A stretch of 64,000 nucleotides of DNA from Idiomarina fontislapidosi (GTDB taxonomy: Bacteria > Pseudomonadota > Gammaproteobacteria > Enterobacterales > Alteromonadaceae): contig NZ_QJST01000003.1 in the NCBI RefSeq assembly GCF_003226255.1, positions 21,667 to 85,666 on the forward strand, written 5' to 3'. The notes below the pieces were generated by a model. That model was not told the DNA's origin. It searched no databases and worked only from the letters and a program-made list of their open reading frames with translations. The position numbers and the translations under genes are program-made. Shown here in pieces: positions 62,385 through 64,000 of this stretch (position 1 is the stretch's first letter; every line of letters starts with the position of its first letter).

Positions 62385-63824
62385 GTGTATTCGCTCTCCT
62401 CAATAAGTAACCAAAACCGATGGATGGCGATGATTATCATCGCCATCGCTATCTTCGGTATAGGTCTGACATTTTGGTATTCCCCAAAGCAACTGATCAG
62501 TCGGTCTACCGAGGGTCTAGCCGCGCGCTGTGAAATGGTCGTCACCGAGGTTGCTCAGCTGTACCCTTCTGGTACTGAACCGCATTATCAAGTTAATAAT
62601 CCTGACCTCCTGCAACAGGTTATGTATCGCGAAACCGCGAAAATGCAAGGTGTTGAAGGTGGCTATTGGCATGTCGCTAATGAGTTTTTTGGTTATGCAT
62701 TCCCGACTTATTTAGGTTCAAGCATAAAAACCGATGTGCCCCAATCAGAGATGGCTTTACTTAGCTCATTATCACGACAAGCAGTCGATGAATCAAACGT
62801 ACTCACGTCTGTTAGGCAATCAGTAGATTCTGCGGTGATTACCGTCGCCTGCCCGATAAACACGCATCGTGGCTTATCAGCCTGGCTAATGAAACGTACC
62901 TCTCTGCTCCCAAACACCTTAGTTTGGTTGTTATTTGCTATTTTTGGCGTAAAGGCAGTGATAGGGACTCTGATTCTAGTCAGCAATCGCAACTTTGAAA
63001 AAAATTGGCTAACTGAGCGTGAGAAACTCACCGAAGAGTTAAACGACGAAACCGCACCCGTGCCAACGACGACAGCGATTAACGACGTTCAGCCATTTTT
63101 ACTGTTACTGTATCAAGCACGACAAAAGCGTTATAACGCTGAGCGTGCCATCAACTCCTTAGAAGCCAAACTCGGGCAAATTAACGAACTCTCGGTAGTT
63201 GGAAGAGCCGCCCTAGCGTTTGCAGAAGAGCTTAGAGGACGCATTGAACAGTTACAGCGCGATGTCACAGCGATTGTCACCGACACATCAAGTCATCAGT
63301 TTGAGAAACTTCAACGTGAAATAGATGCTGCGGAGTACCTTTGCCAAGCATTGGCGCAAATTGATGTGCGACATAAAAATCAGGGTCCTGTTACCGAACT
63401 GAATATGAATCGTTGGACGCGCTCACTCGCGGATTTTCATCAGCAGCGTCATGCCAATGATAGACAAACAATCGCAGCTGTATGCGATGGTGAACTCTCG
63501 TTAGTGACCAATCCATTGTTGCTGCGCTTTACGCTGGATATTCTAATTCTTCACTCATTGAGATTTGGGCCGCAGGAAGGTGAGATTTTTATTCGGGCAG
63601 CCAAAAATGATGGCCACATGACGCTAGAGCTTGTTGATGAGAACCCAACTGTGAAACGCAGTGTAGAGCAGAACTTATTTAGATTTGACGACGTTAGACC
63701 TGAACAATACGGTGATGGCTTACGCTTGGTAAAAGATCTTGTTAGCAGCTTAAAAGGGTCGATTGAATTTCAATCAAACGGCGAAATCTCTCGATTTATC
63801 TTAAAGATACCCATGACAAGCTAG
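62385..63824 (+). CDS. Membrane histidine-kinase-like protein lacking the phosphoacceptor His
   Basis: A 479-residue sensor-like protein. TM1 is at about residues 13-31, a periplasmic domain spans 32-175, TM2 is at about 176-199, then a coiled coil and a GHKL-type ATPase region. The dimerisation helix reads VGRAALAFAEELRGRIEQL, where AEELR replaces AHELR, so the phosphoacceptor His is a Glu (281/282). The N-box region is ILILHSLRFG with no clear Asn, the D-box is VDENP, and the final G-box GDGLRLVKDLVSSLKG is fairly intact. I infer a pseudokinase or divergent sensor. GTG start after AAGGTGG. No response regulator is adjacent. Confidence 0.75.
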   Translation: MYSLSSISNQNRWMAMIIIAIAIFGIGLTFWYSPKQLISRSTEGLAARCEMVVTEVAQLYPSGTEPHYQVNNPDLLQQVMYRETAKMQGVEGGYWHVANEFFGYAFPTYLGSSIKTDVPQSEMALLSSLSRQAVDESNVLTSVRQSVDSAVITVACPINTHRGLSAWLMKRTSLLPNTLVWLLFAIFGVKAVIGTLILVSNRNFEKNWLTEREKLTEELNDETAPVPTTTAINDVQPFLLLLYQARQKRYNAERAINSLEAKLGQINELSVVGRAALAFAEELRGRIEQLQRDVTAIVTDTSSHQFEKLQREIDAAEYLCQALAQIDVRHKNQGPVTELNMNRWTRSLADFHQQRHANDRQTIAAVCDGELSLVTNPLLLRFTLDILILHSLRFGPQEGEIFIRAAKNDGHMTLELVDENPTVKRSVEQNLFRFDDVRPEQYGDGLRLVKDLVSSLKGSIEFQSNGEISRFILKIPMTS

Positions 63825-63841
63825 CAAAAAGTTCGTATAAT
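63813..63841 (+). promoter_or_regulatory. Promoter of tRNA-Ile(CAU)
   Basis: ATGACA (63813-63818), 17 bases, TATAAT (63836-63841), then a GC-rich discriminator TTGCGCCGC. That combination is typical of stringently controlled stable-RNA promoters. The -35 overlaps the stop region of the histidine-kinase-like gene. Confidence 0.8.
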
Positions 63842-63875
63842 TTGCGCCGCTTTCTAAGCACCTCACTTCTTAAAT

Positions 63876-63951
63876 GGCCCCTTAGCTCAGTGGTTAGAGC
63901 ACCCGACTCATAATCGGTTGGTCCCCAGTTCAAATCTGGGAGGGGCCACCA
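63876..63951 (+). tRNA. ileX: tRNA-Ile(CAU), the AUA-reading isoleucine tRNA
   Basis: A 76-base cloverleaf with encoded CCA. The acceptor GGCCCCT pairs with AGGGGCC, D-arm TAGCTCAGTGGTTAGAGC, anticodon loop CTCATAA with CAT at 63909-63911, and T-loop GTTCAAAT. The CAU anticodon alone could mean Met, but the acceptor, D-arm and loop follow E. coli tRNA-Ile2 (ileX), whose C34 becomes lysidine by TilS. E. coli ileX is also near rpoD. The elongator tRNA-Met has a different acceptor stem (GGCTACG). Confidence 0.93.
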
Positions 63952-63978
63952 TATTTAAAGGCTTTCAATGTTAACTAC

Positions 63979-64000
63979 CACTAACCAAAATTGGTTGGTG
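63979..64000 (+). terminator. Possible terminator stem after the tRNA, cut by the window edge
   Basis: CACTAACCAA and TTGGTTGGTG form a ten-base palindrome with one G-U pair. Any T-run would be outside the window. Confidence 0.35.

Overview
The window is 64 kb of ordinary, gene-dense bacterial core chromosome with about 58 protein genes, one tRNA gene and no intergenic gap above 300 bases. The gene content and order point to a Gammaproteobacterium: pcnB-gluQ-dksA-sfsA, lptD-surA-pdxA-rsmA-apaG-apaH, yqgE-ruvX-gshB-rsmE-metK, queA-tgt and rpsU-dnaG-rpoD. Base composition looks moderate (mid-to-high 40s % GC by eye). Many proteins resemble both Enterobacteriaceae (PepB, Epd, DksA, RpoD) and Pseudomonas (AmgK/MurU, a Calvin-subtype Fba, the erpA-anmK-M23 peptidase-tyrS neighbourhood). 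An Alteromonadales-type marine bacterium, perhaps near Idiomarina, is my best guess, but it is a guess.

Layout. 1-2630 (minus): the 5' part of pcnB, gluQ, dksA, sfsA. 2688-8762 (plus): pepB, hrpB, mrcB. 8759-13298 (minus): hemL, pyrB, hemJ and a CLC transporter. 13392-15929 (plus): a DUF6776-like protein, erpA, pepQ. 15932-18369 (minus): anmK and an M23 endopeptidase. 18521-19723 (plus): tyrS. 19786-28398 (minus): lptD-surA-pdxA-rsmA-apaG-apaH with a chemoreceptor at the 3' end. 28537-31042 (plus): amgK-murU-djlA. 31046-35192 (minus): a DUF3530-like protein, rluA, rapA. 35328-36731 (plus): phoH-like. 36733-40812 (minus): a transglutaminase-like exported protein with a small partner, then ruvX, yqgE, gshB, rsmE. 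40941-47515 (plus): metK, tkt, epd, pgk, fba. 47581-50613 (plus): an outer-membrane DUF481 protein and a phosphate-transport pair. 50718-52796 (plus): an ECF sigma / membrane anti-sigma-like / exported coiled-coil module. 52896-55081: queA, tgt, which run tail-to-tail into a membrane Ser/Thr kinase on the minus strand. 56624-63951 (plus): a PilZ protein, rpsU-dnaG-rpoD, an amidohydrolase, a degenerate membrane histidine kinase and tRNA-Ile(CAU).

How the genes work together. anmK, amgK and murU are three steps of the Pseudomonas-type peptidoglycan recycling route to UDP-MurNAc. lptD and surA are outer-membrane assembly factors. metK-tkt-epd-pgk-fba groups SAM synthesis with pentose-phosphate, PLP-precursor and lower glycolytic enzymes. 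The regulatory sites I can read fit the genes they precede: three tandem met boxes before metK, a well-formed Pho box plus -10 before the phosphate transporter, a weaker Pho-box-like repeat before phoH, a tRNA promoter with a GC-rich discriminator, and several intrinsic terminators.

The least explained parts are the sigma/anti-sigma/coiled-coil module (50.7-52.8 kb), the transglutaminase-like gene with its 96-residue partner (36.7-38.0 kb), the histidine-kinase-like protein with no phosphoacceptor histidine (62.4-63.8 kb), the HND-type receptor kinase (55.1-56.5 kb), the structured leaders before tkt and the phosphate-transport pair, and the apparent AUU start of pcnB. I saw no insertion sequence, prophage, CRISPR array or plasmid function.
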